Shown: positions 52,917-61,758 of the stretch, in pieces
How the letters are laid out: each line of letters starts with the position of its first letter
Numbering within the stretch: the stretch's first letter is position 1
Assembly (NCBI RefSeq): GCF_042679085.1
Contig: NZ_JBHTLQ010000010.1
Span: 1-64,000, forward strand
From: Phenylobacterium conjunctum
Lineage (GTDB): Bacteria; Pseudomonadota; Alphaproteobacteria; Caulobacterales; Caulobacteraceae
Reading direction: 5' to 3'
DNA length: 64,000 nt
Notes under the pieces: generated by a model
The model's input: the letters and a program-made list of their open reading frames with translations, nothing else
Database searches by the model: none
What the model was told of the DNA's origin: nothing
Program-made: the position numbers and the translations under genes

Positions 52917-53762
52917 CTACTTCAGCTGGCAGATGTCGAGGACGTGCATGTCGGTGTAGTCGAGGTTCTCCCCGCCCATGGCCCAGATGAACCCGTAGTT
53001 CGAGGTGCCGGCGCCCATGTGGATCGACCAGGGCGGCGAGATCACCGCCTCGTTGTTGGCCATGACGATGTGGCGCATGCTGTCGGGCTCGCCCATGAAG
53101 TGGAAGACGCGGTTGTCGCCTTCGAGGTCGAAGTAGAAATAGATCTCCGAGCGGCGGTCATGCAGGTGCGGCGGCATGGTGTTCCACACGCTGCCGGGCT
53201 TCAGGAAGGTGACGCCGAGCAGCAGTTGGGCGCTCTCGCACACGCCGGGGATGATGTACTGGTAGATGGTGCGCTCGTTGGAGGTCTCCGGCGCGCCGCG
53301 CTCCAGCGGATTGGCCTCGCTGATGGCGATCTTCTTGATCGGGCAGACCTTATGGGCGGGCGTCGAGGCCAGGTAGAACTTGGCCGGGTTGGCCGCGTCG
53401 GCGCTCTCGAACACCACCTCCACTGACCCCATCGGGATGTAGAGGCCGTCGCGCGGGGCCATGTCGAAGGCCTGGCCGTCGACCGTGATCTTGCCCGGAC
53501 CACCGACGTTCACGACACCCAGTTCCCGGCGCTCAAGCAGGGGATGGCCCTTGGCGCTCTCCGGCTCGGTCTGGACCGGCAGCTTCAGGGGCGCGGCCGC
53601 CGGCTGGGCGCCGCCGATGATGAAGCGCTCATTGTGGCTGTAGTTCAGGCTGACCTCGCCGGCGACGAACAGCTCCTGGACCAGGTAGCGGTCGCGCAGG
53701 TCGTCATTGTCGGCGCCCCACATCATGTCCGGGTGGGTGGCGTGATAGGTTTTCTTGAACAT
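52917..53762 (-). CDS. kduI: 5-dehydro-4-deoxy-D-glucuronate isomerase
   Basis: Converts 5-keto-4-deoxyuronate, from unsaturated galacturonate released by pectate lyases, to 2,5-diketo-3-deoxygluconate. The 281-residue bicupin matches E. coli KduI in length. Zinc ligands correspond to His199 and His201 (PPHLHDRR), Glu206 and His248 (WSIHMG). It lies 24 bases after uxaC and four before kduD. Confidence 0.96.
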   Translation of the reverse strand: MFKKTYHATHPDMMWGADNDDLRDRYLVQELFVAGEVSLNYSHNERFIIGGAQPAAAPLKLPVQTEPESAKGHPLLERRELGVVNVGGPGKITVDGQAFDMAPRDGLYIPMGSVEVVFESADAANPAKFYLASTPAHKVCPIKKIAISEANPLERGAPETSNERTIYQYIIPGVCESAQLLLGVTFLKPGSVWNTMPPHLHDRRSEIYFYFDLEGDNRVFHFMGEPDSMRHIVMANNEAVISPPWSIHMGAGTSNYGFIWAMGGENLDYTDMHVLDICQLK

Positions 53763-53786
53763 GATCTGAGCCTTGTCGGATGGATT

Positions 53787-55232
53787 TCAGGCGCTTTGCG
53801 CCAGGGATGCGGGAGCCCGGTCGAGCTTGTAGGCGCGCTTGGGCAGGGTGTAGGCGAGATCGACCGCCAGCTCGGCGGCCTCGTCCTCGGCCATGCGGTG
53901 CTCGGCCACCAGCCGCGCCAGGAAGGCGCAGTCGACGCGCCGAGCCACGTCGTGGCGGGCCGGGATCGACAGGAAGGCGCGGGTGTCGTCGTTGAAGCCG
54001 ACGGTGTTGTAGAAGCCCGCCGTCTCGGTGGTTTGCTCACGGAACCGACGCATGCCCTCGGGGCTGTCGTGGAACCACCAGGCGGGACCCAGCTTCAGGA
54101 CTGGATAATGGCCGGCCAGGGGCGCGAGTTCGCGGGCATAGGCCGTCTCATCCAGGGTGAACAGGATCACCGACAGCCGCGTCTCATTGCCGAACCGGTC
54201 CAGCAGCGGCTTCAGCGCCCGGACATAGTCGGTTCCCGTTGGGATATCGGCGCCCTTGTCGCGACCGTGGCTCGCGAACAGGCGGGCGTTGTGGTTGCGG
54301 AACGAGCCGGGGTGGATCTGCATCACCAGGCCGTCGTCCAGGCTCATGGCCGCCATCTCGGTCAGCATCTGGGCGCGGAACAGCTCGGCCTGGGCGGGCG
54401 TCGCCGCTCCGGACACGATCACCTTAAACAGGGCCTCGGCCTCGCTCGCGGACAGGTCGGCGGTGGCGGCGGTCGGGTGGCCGTGATCGGTGGAGGTCGC
54501 GCCCATCTCTGCGAAGGCGGCGCGGCGGATGCGGTGGGCCGCGAGATAGCCCTTCCAACTCCAGACATCCTGGCCGGACAGTTCGGCGAAGCGCCTCATG
54601 GCCTCGGGGAACTGCTCGTGCTCGGCGTCGATCACCGGGTCTGGGCGATAGGCGGTGATCACCCGCCCGCCCCAACCGCTGGCGCGGATCGCCCGATGAT
54701 GCACCAGGTCGTCGGACGGGCTCTCAGTGGTGGCCAGGGCTTCGATGTTAAAGCGCTCGAACAGGGCGCGCGGCCTAAAGACGTCGGTGGCCAGCTTGTC
54801 GTTGATGGCGTCGTAGTAGAGGTCGGCGGTCGAGGCCTCCAGCGCCACCTCGAAGCCGAACACCGAGGAAAACACGTGGGCCAGCCACATGGCCGAGGGC
54901 GTGCCGCGGAACAGGTGCTGATGGGCGGCGAACACTCGCCAGGCCTCGCGCGGATCAGCCTTCGACGGGCCGTCCTTGGACGGCACGCCCAGCTCTTCCA
55001 GGGCGATCCCCTGCGAGTAGAGCATCCGGTACAGATAGTGGTCCGGGGCCAGCAGCAGCTCGGTGGCGTTGCCGAAGCTGGCGTCGGTGGCGAACCACTC
55101 CGGATCGGTATGACCATGCGGGCTGATGATCGGCAGGTCCTTCACCAGGCCATAGAGCCGCCGGGCCACGGCGCGGACACCGGCCTCGACCGGAAACAGG
55201 CGATCATCATTGAGGATCAGCGGGCGGGTCAT
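53787..55232 (-). CDS. uxaC: Uronate isomerase (glucuronate/galacturonate isomerase)
   Basis: Isomerises galacturonate to tagaturonate and glucuronate to fructuronate. The 481-residue amidohydrolase-fold enzyme has the metal His pair in SPHGHTDP (His39, His41), IHPGSFRNHN, and the C-terminal YNTVGFNDDTRAFLSIPARHDVARRVD, all typical. It is the first gene of the operon with kduI, kduD and ppc. A degenerate uronate operator lies 50 bases upstream. Confidence 0.96.
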   Translation of the reverse strand: MTRPLILNDDRLFPVEAGVRAVARRLYGLVKDLPIISPHGHTDPEWFATDASFGNATELLLAPDHYLYRMLYSQGIALEELGVPSKDGPSKADPREAWRVFAAHQHLFRGTPSAMWLAHVFSSVFGFEVALEASTADLYYDAINDKLATDVFRPRALFERFNIEALATTESPSDDLVHHRAIRASGWGGRVITAYRPDPVIDAEHEQFPEAMRRFAELSGQDVWSWKGYLAAHRIRRAAFAEMGATSTDHGHPTAATADLSASEAEALFKVIVSGAATPAQAELFRAQMLTEMAAMSLDDGLVMQIHPGSFRNHNARLFASHGRDKGADIPTGTDYVRALKPLLDRFGNETRLSVILFTLDETAYARELAPLAGHYPVLKLGPAWWFHDSPEGMRRFREQTTETAGFYNTVGFNDDTRAFLSIPARHDVARRVDCAFLARLVAEHRMAEDEAAELAVDLAYTLPKRAYKLDRAPASLAQSA

Positions 55233-55282
55233 GGGCTCTGAGGCGTTTCCTGCAGCGAGACGAGCGCTCGACTTGGCGCGAT

Positions 55283-55296
55283 GGTAACCGGTGTCA
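55283..55296. promoter_or_regulatory. Uronate regulon operator before uxaC (degenerate)
   Basis: GGTAACCGGTGTCA keeps the right half-site ACCGGTGTCA intact and matches the consensus at 11 of 14 positions. It is 50 bases upstream of uxaC and downstream of lacI. Confidence 0.7.
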
Positions 55297-55346
55297 TCGC
55301 CAAGGGCAATGATCGAAGCCAGCTTAGCGCGATCTATGGTCCTGGG

Positions 55347-56420
55347 TCAGCCGACCTTGGCGGTCGAGGCCCGCACCACCAGCTCCGGGCGCACCTCGTG
55401 AGCGTCGGCGTGGGTGTCCCGCAGCGGGTTGGGAACCAGCATCTCCCCGGCCATCCGCCCCATGTCCCGAAGCGGCAGGCGCACCGAGGCGAGCGGCGGC
55501 CACAGGCGCGCGGCGATAGGCGCGTCGTCAAAGCCGAGGATGGAGACGTCCTCGGGGATCCGCAGCCCCGCGTCCCGCGCCGCCAGATAGGCGCCGCTGG
55601 CCATTTCGTCGTTCAGGCAGAAGATGGCCGTGGGCCGATCCTTGAGTTCGAACAGTTCCCGGGCGGCGGCGATGCCGGATTCGTAGGTATAGGCCCCCTG
55701 CTTGGCCAGGGCCGGGTCCAGGCTCAGGCCGCGCTCGGCCAGGCCGGATTCAAAGCCGCGCCGCCGCTCCACCGAGGAGCGGAAGCTGGGCGGTCCCGAA
55801 ATCAGGGCGATGCGCTTGTGGCCCAGGTCGGCGAGATGGCGGGCCGCCTCGGCCGCGCCGCGCCCGTCATGGCTGACCACCATGCAGGAGGCGTCGTCCA
55901 TGGGCACCGAGGCGATGCGGACGTACTTGCAGCCCAGTTCCTTGAGCAGCTCCACCAGGGCTTCGTCTTCCGAGACCGGCGAGGGCAGCACCACGCCGAA
56001 CAGCTTCTGGCGCTCGACGAACACCCGCATCTCGTCCAGCAGGCGCGGGCTGGAGCGGTCCACCGGGCGGACCACCAGCTCAAAGCCCGTGCCCTTCAGG
56101 GCGTCCAGGATGCCCTGCTGGTGGCTGACCGTGTGTTGGGGATTGGGGTTGTCGTAGATCAGCCCGATCAGGAACGAGCGGCGGAAGGCCAGGCCGCGCG
56201 CCTGGGGATCCGGCACGTAGCCGGTGTCCTTGATGATCTCCAGGACAGCCTTGCGGGTCTCTTCCTTGACGAAGGGGGACGCGTTGATGACGCGGCTGAC
56301 GGTCTTCTTGGAGACCCCGGCCATGCGGGCGACATCATTGATCGTGTGACGGCGCTTGGCGTCACCGTCCTGGGCGCGAGCCCTGCGCTTCCTCTCCGGA
56401 CCTTCTTCGTGCGACGCCAC
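55347..56420 (-). CDS. LacI-family regulator of uronate genes
   Basis: A 357-residue regulator. A basic N-terminal extension (about 1-23) precedes the HTH (TINDVARMAGVSKKTVSRVIN, about 26-46) and the hinge helix (PDPQARGLA), whose Leu77 would wedge into the central CG of the operator. The periplasmic-binding-protein-like domain follows, ending with GFDDAPIAARLWPPLASVR. Its place between uxaC and uxaA and the operator palindromes nearby make it the likely regulator, probably relieved by a uronate intermediate such as KDG. An operator lies 81 bases before its start, so it may control itself. The start is a GTG. Confidence 0.92.
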   Translation of the reverse strand: MASHEEGPERKRRARAQDGDAKRRHTINDVARMAGVSKKTVSRVINASPFVKEETRKAVLEIIKDTGYVPDPQARGLAFRRSFLIGLIYDNPNPQHTVSHQQGILDALKGTGFELVVRPVDRSSPRLLDEMRVFVERQKLFGVVLPSPVSEDEALVELLKELGCKYVRIASVPMDDASCMVVSHDGRGAAEAARHLADLGHKRIALISGPPSFRSSVERRRGFESGLAERGLSLDPALAKQGAYTYESGIAAARELFELKDRPTAIFCLNDEMASGAYLAARDAGLRIPEDVSILGFDDAPIAARLWPPLASVRLPLRDMGRMAGEMLVPNPLRDTHADAHEVRPELVVRASTAKVG

Positions 56421-56501
56421 AGGCCCACCCGTCCCTATTCTTCAGGCGTCGTACATAGCCCGCCGCCGTCGGCCGCGCCAAGGGAAGCCTTGCACGATAC
56501 C

Positions 56502-56515
56502 TGACACCGGTATCA
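56502..56515. promoter_or_regulatory. Uronate regulon operator between lacI and uxaA
   Basis: TGACACCGGTATCA, identical to the distal receptor copy. It ends ten bases before the uxaA ATG and lies 81 bases before the lacI start, so one site could control both. Confidence 0.85.
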
Positions 56516-56525
56516 TACCTAGGTC

Positions 56526-58004
56526 ATGACCCAAGACGCCGCGATTTTGCGCATCGATCCCCGCGACGACGTCGCCACCGCCCTGGTCGCCCTGGCCCCC
56601 GGCGATTCGGCCGGCGGCGTGACGGTCCGCGGCGAAATCCCGGCAGGACACAAGCTGGCCCTGCGCGCCATCGCCAAGGGAGCTCCGGTCCTCAAGTACG
56701 GCTGGCCGATCGGCCGGGCGACGGCGGACATCGCCGCCGGCGACCATGTGCACAGCCACAACCTGGCCACCGCCCTGCAGGGCCTTGAGGACTACGCCTA
56801 TGCGCCGCAAGCGCCGGAGCCGCTGGCCGGCTCGGATGCAAGCTTCCTGGGCTATCGCCGCACCGATGGCCGGGTGGGCACGCGCAACGAAATCTGGATC
56901 CTGTGCACCGTGGGCTGCGTGGCCCGCACCGCCCAGCGCATCGCCGAGGCGGCCGCGAAGCGCTTCGCGGGCCGCGTGGACGGGGTGATCGCCCTTACCC
57001 ACCCCTTCGGCTGCTCCCAGCTAGGCGATGACCTATCGGCCACCCGCAAGATGATCGCCCAGTTGGCGGGGCATCCCAACGCCGGCGGCGTGCTGATCGT
57101 CGGCCTGGGCTGCGAGAGCAACCAGCTCGGCCCCCTGCTGGAGACCTTGGAAGGCGTCGCGCCTGAGCGCCTGCGGGCCTTCTCCGCCCAGATGAGCGAG
57201 GACGAGCTGGAGGAAGGTCTGGCCTGTGTTGAGGCCCTGGTCGCGGTCGCCGAGCAGGACCGCCGCGAGCCCTGCCCCGTCTCGGACCTGGTCATCGGCC
57301 TGAAGTGCGGCGGCTCGGACGGGTTCTCCGGCCTGACGGCAAATCCCCTGGTGGGCCGCATCGCCGACAAGGTCGCCGGCGCGGGCGGCACGGCGATCCT
57401 GACCGAGATCCCGGAAATCTTCGGGGCCGAGCGCCTGCTGATGGCGCGCGCCACGGACGCGGCGGTGTTCGACGGCGTCGTCAAAGTGGTGGACGACTTC
57501 CGGCGCTATTTCATCGCCCACGGGGAGCCGATCAGCGAGAACCCCTCCCCCGGCAATATCGCGGGCGGCATCACCACCCTGGAGGAGAAATCCCTGGGCG
57601 CGGTCCAGAAGGCCGGACGGGGCCAGGTGACCGAGGTGCTGCGCTATGGCGACCGGGCGACTTGCCCCGGCGTGGTGCTGCTGGAAGCGCCCGGCAATGA
57701 CGCGGTCTCTTCAACCGCCCTTACGGCGGCGGGCGCGACGGTGATCCTGTTCACGACTGGCCGGGGCACGCCCCTGGGCTTCCCGGCCCCGACCCTGAAG
57801 ATCGCGACCAACTCCGGCCTCGCCCAACGCAAGCCCCGTTGGATCGACTTCGACGCCGGAACCATCGCGGCCGGCCAGTCCATGGACACCGCCGCCGACG
57901 CCCTCATGCGCGTCGTCCTCGCCGCCGCCTCCGGACGCCAGACCCGGGCCGAGGAGAATGGCGAGCGGGAAATAGCGATCTGGAAACGGGGCGTGACGCT
58001 ATAG
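56526..58004 (+). CDS. uxaA: Altronate dehydratase
   Basis: Dehydrates altronate to KDG in galacturonate catabolism. The 492-residue protein has an N-terminal SAF domain (about 12-90, with GHKLALRAIAKGAPVLKYG and HVHSHN) and the UxaA catalytic part with GYRRTDGRVGTRNE, CTVGCV, HPFGCSQLGDD, GLGCESNQ and GLKCGGSDGFSG. Conserved Cys residues probably bind iron. It is divergent from lacI. No tagaturonate reductase gene, which would supply its substrate, is in this window. Confidence 0.94.
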   Translation: MTQDAAILRIDPRDDVATALVALAPGDSAGGVTVRGEIPAGHKLALRAIAKGAPVLKYGWPIGRATADIAAGDHVHSHNLATALQGLEDYAYAPQAPEPLAGSDASFLGYRRTDGRVGTRNEIWILCTVGCVARTAQRIAEAAAKRFAGRVDGVIALTHPFGCSQLGDDLSATRKMIAQLAGHPNAGGVLIVGLGCESNQLGPLLETLEGVAPERLRAFSAQMSEDELEEGLACVEALVAVAEQDRREPCPVSDLVIGLKCGGSDGFSGLTANPLVGRIADKVAGAGGTAILTEIPEIFGAERLLMARATDAAVFDGVVKVVDDFRRYFIAHGEPISENPSPGNIAGGITTLEEKSLGAVQKAGRGQVTEVLRYGDRATCPGVVLLEAPGNDAVSSTALTAAGATVILFTTGRGTPLGFPAPTLKIATNSGLAQRKPRWIDFDAGTIAAGQSMDTAADALMRVVLAAASGRQTRAEENGEREIAIWKRGVTL

Positions 58005-58014
58005 GCTCAGCGCC

Positions 58015-59385
58015 TCAGGTCCCCTTGGCCTTGGCTCCACTGTCCAGCACCTCCGGGCGCTTGGGCGTCATGTCGCCCAGGTTCCAGTCGGCGTCGTTGA
58101 AGGTGCGGTACGTCATCTTCGGATGCGGGTAGCCGTGGATGGCGTCCTGGCTGTCGATGATGGTTCCGCGGCCCTCGGCCACGTCGGCCAGCAGGCGCAC
58201 ATCGTCATAATCCCGATCCCAGGGCCGGGCGCCGGCGTTGTGCAGCACCGACTTCTGGACCTCCGTCGCCGGCATCAGGGACAGGCCCTGCGGCCAGGTC
58301 GGCGGGGTCTTGGTCTCGATGATCCGGGCGGGCGAGGTCGTGTAGCGGCCCAGCTGCGGCAACGGACGGCCGATGCGGTCCACGGCGATGTTGTCGCGGC
58401 CGTAGTATTCCACGTCGCCATAGCCGCCGAGTTCGAAGAAGGCGAGCTGGTCCGGGGTCGAAATCCCGGCGCGCAGGGCGTTGCCCACGGCGGTGATCTT
58501 GCCGACCTGGTAGTCGTGGTCGCCCCACTCCTCGGCCTGCAGATTGTAGTGCAGGGCCCGCTGGCCGGGATCGAAGATCAGGTTGTTGGCGAACACCGCC
58601 CGCACCCCGCCCTTGAACAGGGCGTTACGCTCATAGTTGTGGGCGTAGAGGTTGCCGATGATCAAAAGGTCCGAGACGTTGTCATGGATCAGCGAGCCCT
58701 TGGAGTGTTCGATCTTGGCGTGGGTCGAATAGGCCAGGCTCTCGGCGATGATGTTGTTCGAATAGGTGATCTTGCGCGAGGTGCCGGCGCGCCATTCGTC
58801 CGGCGTCTTGCCGGTGAAGCGCGGTCCCGAGACCGAGAGGTTCTCGTCCGTCGCCCAGCTCAGGGTGCAGTGGTCGACGATGATGTTGTAGGCCGCCCCT
58901 TGGGTGGAGAAGCTGTCCTCCTCCCAGCCGCTCTTCTTGGGCTGGCCGGCGTCCCCGGAGCGGATGCGGATGTGCTGCATCACCACGTCGTGGGCCGAAA
59001 CGTCCATGCCGCCACGGATCAGGGTGATTCCCGGCGACGGCGCCGTCTGGCCGGCGATGGTGACGAAGGGCTCATCGACCTTGAGCGTCTTGCGGTCGAG
59101 GTCGATCACCCCGCCCACTTCAAAGACGATGATCCGCGGTCCCTTGGCCTCCAGGGCCTCGCGGAACGAGCCCGGACCTTCTGAGGCCAGGGTGGTGACC
59201 TTGATGATCCGACCGCCGCGTCCGCCGGGCGTCGTGGCGGCCCAGCCCTGGGCGCCTGGAAACGCCAGGGGCGCCGTCACGGCGGGCGCCGGAGCCGCCT
59301 TCAGCGAAAGCCCCAGCGCGGGGGACACCGCCAACAGGCCCGCGGCCACCGCCGCTCCAAAACCGATACCGAGCCTGCGGCCCAT
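58015..59385 (-). CDS. Secreted pectate lyase family protein
   Basis: A 456-residue parallel beta-helix protein of the pectate lyase type. A signal peptide (about 1-27, ending near SPALGLS) directs export. The core has FPGAQGWAATTPGGRGG, a pectate-lyase-like VFEVGGVIDL, the VTIAGQTAPSPGITL turn, HIRIRSGD, and VDHCTLSWATDENLSVSG, matching PL1-like lyases. It would split polygalacturonate by beta-elimination outside the inner membrane. The ATG at 59385 follows AGGAGCGCGTC. An operator lies 81 bases upstream. It converges on uxaA, ten bases apart. Confidence 0.88.
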   Translation of the reverse strand: MGRRLGIGFGAAVAAGLLAVSPALGLSLKAAPAPAVTAPLAFPGAQGWAATTPGGRGGRIIKVTTLASEGPGSFREALEAKGPRIIVFEVGGVIDLDRKTLKVDEPFVTIAGQTAPSPGITLIRGGMDVSAHDVVMQHIRIRSGDAGQPKKSGWEEDSFSTQGAAYNIIVDHCTLSWATDENLSVSGPRFTGKTPDEWRAGTSRKITYSNNIIAESLAYSTHAKIEHSKGSLIHDNVSDLLIIGNLYAHNYERNALFKGGVRAVFANNLIFDPGQRALHYNLQAEEWGDHDYQVGKITAVGNALRAGISTPDQLAFFELGGYGDVEYYGRDNIAVDRIGRPLPQLGRYTTSPARIIETKTPPTWPQGLSLMPATEVQKSVLHNAGARPWDRDYDDVRLLADVAEGRGTIIDSQDAIHGYPHPKMTYRTFNDADWNLGDMTPKRPEVLDSGAKAKGT

Positions 59386-59466
59386 GACGCGCTCCTCCGC
59401 TCCCTGACTGAACCCTATGCGCTCCCGGCCCGATCCGGGCGAGACGAATGGGACTTGATTTGAAAA

Positions 59467-59480
59467 TGACACCGGTTTCC
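59467..59480. promoter_or_regulatory. Uronate regulon operator between pectate lyase and hydratase-like genes
   Basis: TGACACCGGTTTCC matches the consensus at 12 of 14 positions with the left half intact. It lies in the divergent gap, 81 bases from the pectate lyase start. Confidence 0.75.
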
Positions 59481-59536
59481 TCTACAGACAACTCATGGAT
59501 CGCCGGACGTGGATCGGCGGGGGGAGGAATTCGGGC

Positions 59537-60364
59537 GTGAGCGTAACGGTCGCCGACAGGGCGCAAGAGTTTTCCGCGGATCGGCTCGCCGAACGGTTCG
59601 TGGCCGCGCGGCTGTCCGCCACCGCCCTGCCGAGCTTTCCCGGCGCCCTGCCCGCGGACCTGGCCACCGCCTATCGGGTCCAGGACGCCGCCATCGCCAT
59701 GTGGCCCGACGAGGTGATCGGCTGGAAGGTCGGCCGCGTCCCGCCCGAGCATGAAGGCCCGCTGAAGGCCGCGCGCCTGTTCGGACCGACCTTCAACCGC
59801 GCGCTTCACCTGGTGAACCCTGGCGACCTCACCGACATTCCGGTTTTCGTCGGCGGCTTCGCGGCCATTGAGGCTGAGTATGTCGTCCGCATCGGGACCG
59901 ACGCGCCGGCCGACAAGCTCGACTGGACTGTGGACGAGGCCAAGGGCCTGGTGGGGGCGATGCACATCGGCATGGAGCCGGCCAGCAGCCCCTTCCCCGA
60001 CATCAATGTCATCGGCCCTCTCGCCGTGGTCTCCGACTTTGGCAACAACGCCGGCCTGCTGGTGGGCGCCGAGATCGCCGACTGGGCCAAACGGCCGCTG
60101 GAAGAGCTGCGCTGCGAAGCCCTGATCGAGGGCGAGGTCAAGGGCCAGGGCGGCGCCTTCATCCTGCCCGGCGGACCGCTCACGTCCCTGCGCCTGCTGG
60201 CCGAGAACGTCGCGCGCCGCGGACGGCCGCTAAAGGCGGGCCAGTATGTCTGCACCGGCGCCGCCGCCGGCATCATCGAGATCCAGGCCGGACAGACCGG
60301 CGCCGTGCGCTTTGAAGGCTACGGCGAGATCCGTTGCCGAGCCGTCCCGGCTCAGGCCAGTTAG
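59537..60364 (+). CDS. FAH-superfamily protein resembling 2-keto-4-pentenoate hydratase
   Basis: A 275-residue protein of the MhpD-like branch of the fumarylacetoacetate hydrolase superfamily: AYRVQDAAIAM and GWKVGR near the N-terminus, the acidic metal-site stretch IEAEYVVRIG, and GVHIG-like GAMHIGMEPASSPF. Members hydrate 2-keto-4-enoates or split diketo acids with Mg. In this setting a role on a deoxy-keto sugar acid is an inference. The GTG at 59537 follows GGGGGGAGGA; an ATG at 59495 without a ribosome binding site, fourteen bases past the operator, is the alternative. The MFS transporter follows after 56 bases. Confidence 0.85.
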   Translation: MSVTVADRAQEFSADRLAERFVAARLSATALPSFPGALPADLATAYRVQDAAIAMWPDEVIGWKVGRVPPEHEGPLKAARLFGPTFNRALHLVNPGDLTDIPVFVGGFAAIEAEYVVRIGTDAPADKLDWTVDEAKGLVGAMHIGMEPASSPFPDINVIGPLAVVSDFGNNAGLLVGAEIADWAKRPLEELRCEALIEGEVKGQGGAFILPGGPLTSLRLLAENVARRGRPLKAGQYVCTGAAAGIIEIQAGQTGAVRFEGYGEIRCRAVPAQAS

Positions 60365-60420
60365 TCGACCAAGGCGGGCGCCAGGCGACGGCGGCCGCTG
60401 AACCCTAAAGTCGCCAAGGG

Positions 60421-61704
60421 ATGACCGCCATGAGCACCGCTGAACCGCACGTGTCCCCAAAGGTCGGCCGATACCGCTGGGTGATCGTGAGCCTGCTCTT
60501 CACGGCCGTGGTCATCAACTATGTCGACCGCCAGATGCTGGGCGTGCTCAAGCCCTTCATGTCCAAGGAACTGGGCTGGAGCGAGACCGACTACGCCGAC
60601 ATCGTCTTCTGGTTCCAGGCGGCCTACGCCATCGCCTATCTGCTGTTCGGCGCCTTCGTGGACAAGGTGGGCGCCAAGGTTGGCTACGGCGTGGCCTTCG
60701 TGATCTGGCAGTTGGCCCACATCGCCCATGCCGGCGCGCGGGACCTGGGCCACTTCTTCCTGGTGCGCATGGCGCTGGGCGTCGGCGAGGCCGGCAACTT
60801 CCCCGCTGGCGTCAAGGCGGTGACCGAGTGGTTCCCCAAGAAGGAGCGCGCTCTGGCCACCGGCATCTTCAACGCCGGCTCCAACATCGGCGCGATCATC
60901 ACGCCCATCCTCGCGCCGGCGATCATGATGGCCTTCGGCTGGCGCGCGGCCTTCATCATCACTGGCGTCATCGGCCTGTTCTGGATCATCGCCTGGATGG
61001 TCATGTACCGCTCGCCGGAGCAGCACCCGAAGGTGACGCCGGAAGAGCTGGCCTACATCCAGCAGGACCCGCCGGATCCGGTGGCCAAGGTGGGGTGGCT
61101 GAGCGTGCTGCCGCAGCGCGAGACCTGGGCCTACGCCCTGGGCAAGTTCCTGATCGATCCGGTCTGGTGGATGCTGCTGTTCTGGCTGCCGGACTACTTC
61201 AAGAAGACCTTCAGCCTGGACATCGCCACCTTCGGCCTGGTGCTGGCGATCGTCTATCTGATCTCCGACGTGGGCAGCGTGTTCGGCGGCTGGATGTCGT
61301 CGCAGTTGATGCGCCAGGGCCGCAGCCTGAACTTCGCCCGCAAGATCACCATGCTGGTCTGCGCCCTGGCGACCCTGCCCTATCTGTTCATCAACCAGGT
61401 GCACGACCTGTGGCTGGCGACGCTGCTGGTGGGGCTGGTGGCGGCGGCGCACCAGGCCTTCTCGGCCAATCTCTACACCTTGCCGGGCGACGTCTTCCCG
61501 CGCGCAGCGGTGGGCTCGGTGATTGGGATCGGCGGGATGCTGGGCGGCGTGGGCGGCATGATCATGGCCAAGTCCGTGGGCCAGGTGCTGGAGACCGCTG
61601 GAGGCTACGGCCCGATCTTCGCGGTCTGCGCCGGCATCTACCTGCTGGCCCTGGCCGTGGTCCACGTCCTGACGCCTAAGATGGATCCCGTCGCCAAGCT
61701 TTAG
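60421..61704 (+). CDS. MFS transporter, hexuronate (ExuT-like) type
   Basis: A 427-residue inner-membrane symporter with twelve predicted helices. The early NYVDRQMLGVLKPFM, the GVGEAGNFPAGVKAVTEWFPKKERALATGIFNAGSNIGA signature (quoted in part: GVGEAGNFPAG and WFPKKERA) and the LFGAFVDKVGAK loop are typical of the anion:cation symporter branch that takes up galacturonate and glucuronate. It is in the same transcription unit as the hydratase-like gene and hence under the 59467 operator. A strong terminator follows. Confidence 0.9.
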   Translation: MTAMSTAEPHVSPKVGRYRWVIVSLLFTAVVINYVDRQMLGVLKPFMSKELGWSETDYADIVFWFQAAYAIAYLLFGAFVDKVGAKVGYGVAFVIWQLAHIAHAGARDLGHFFLVRMALGVGEAGNFPAGVKAVTEWFPKKERALATGIFNAGSNIGAIITPILAPAIMMAFGWRAAFIITGVIGLFWIIAWMVMYRSPEQHPKVTPEELAYIQQDPPDPVAKVGWLSVLPQRETWAYALGKFLIDPVWWMLLFWLPDYFKKTFSLDIATFGLVLAIVYLISDVGSVFGGWMSSQLMRQGRSLNFARKITMLVCALATLPYLFINQVHDLWLATLLVGLVAAAHQAFSANLYTLPGDVFPRAAVGSVIGIGGMLGGVGGMIMAKSVGQVLETAGGYGPIFAVCAGIYLLALAVVHVLTPKMDPVAKL

Positions 61705-61728
61705 GCGCTTGTTGGAGTGGTACTGAAA

Positions 61729-61758
61729 CCCTGGAGAAAATTTCTCCAGGGCTTTGTT
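61729..61758 (+). terminator. Rho-independent terminator after MFS transporter
   Basis: CCCTGGAGAAA and TTTCTCCAGGG form a perfect stem with a one-base A loop in the drawn form, followed by CTTTGTTT. It also covers the last base of the convergent oxidoreductase gene. Confidence 0.9.
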
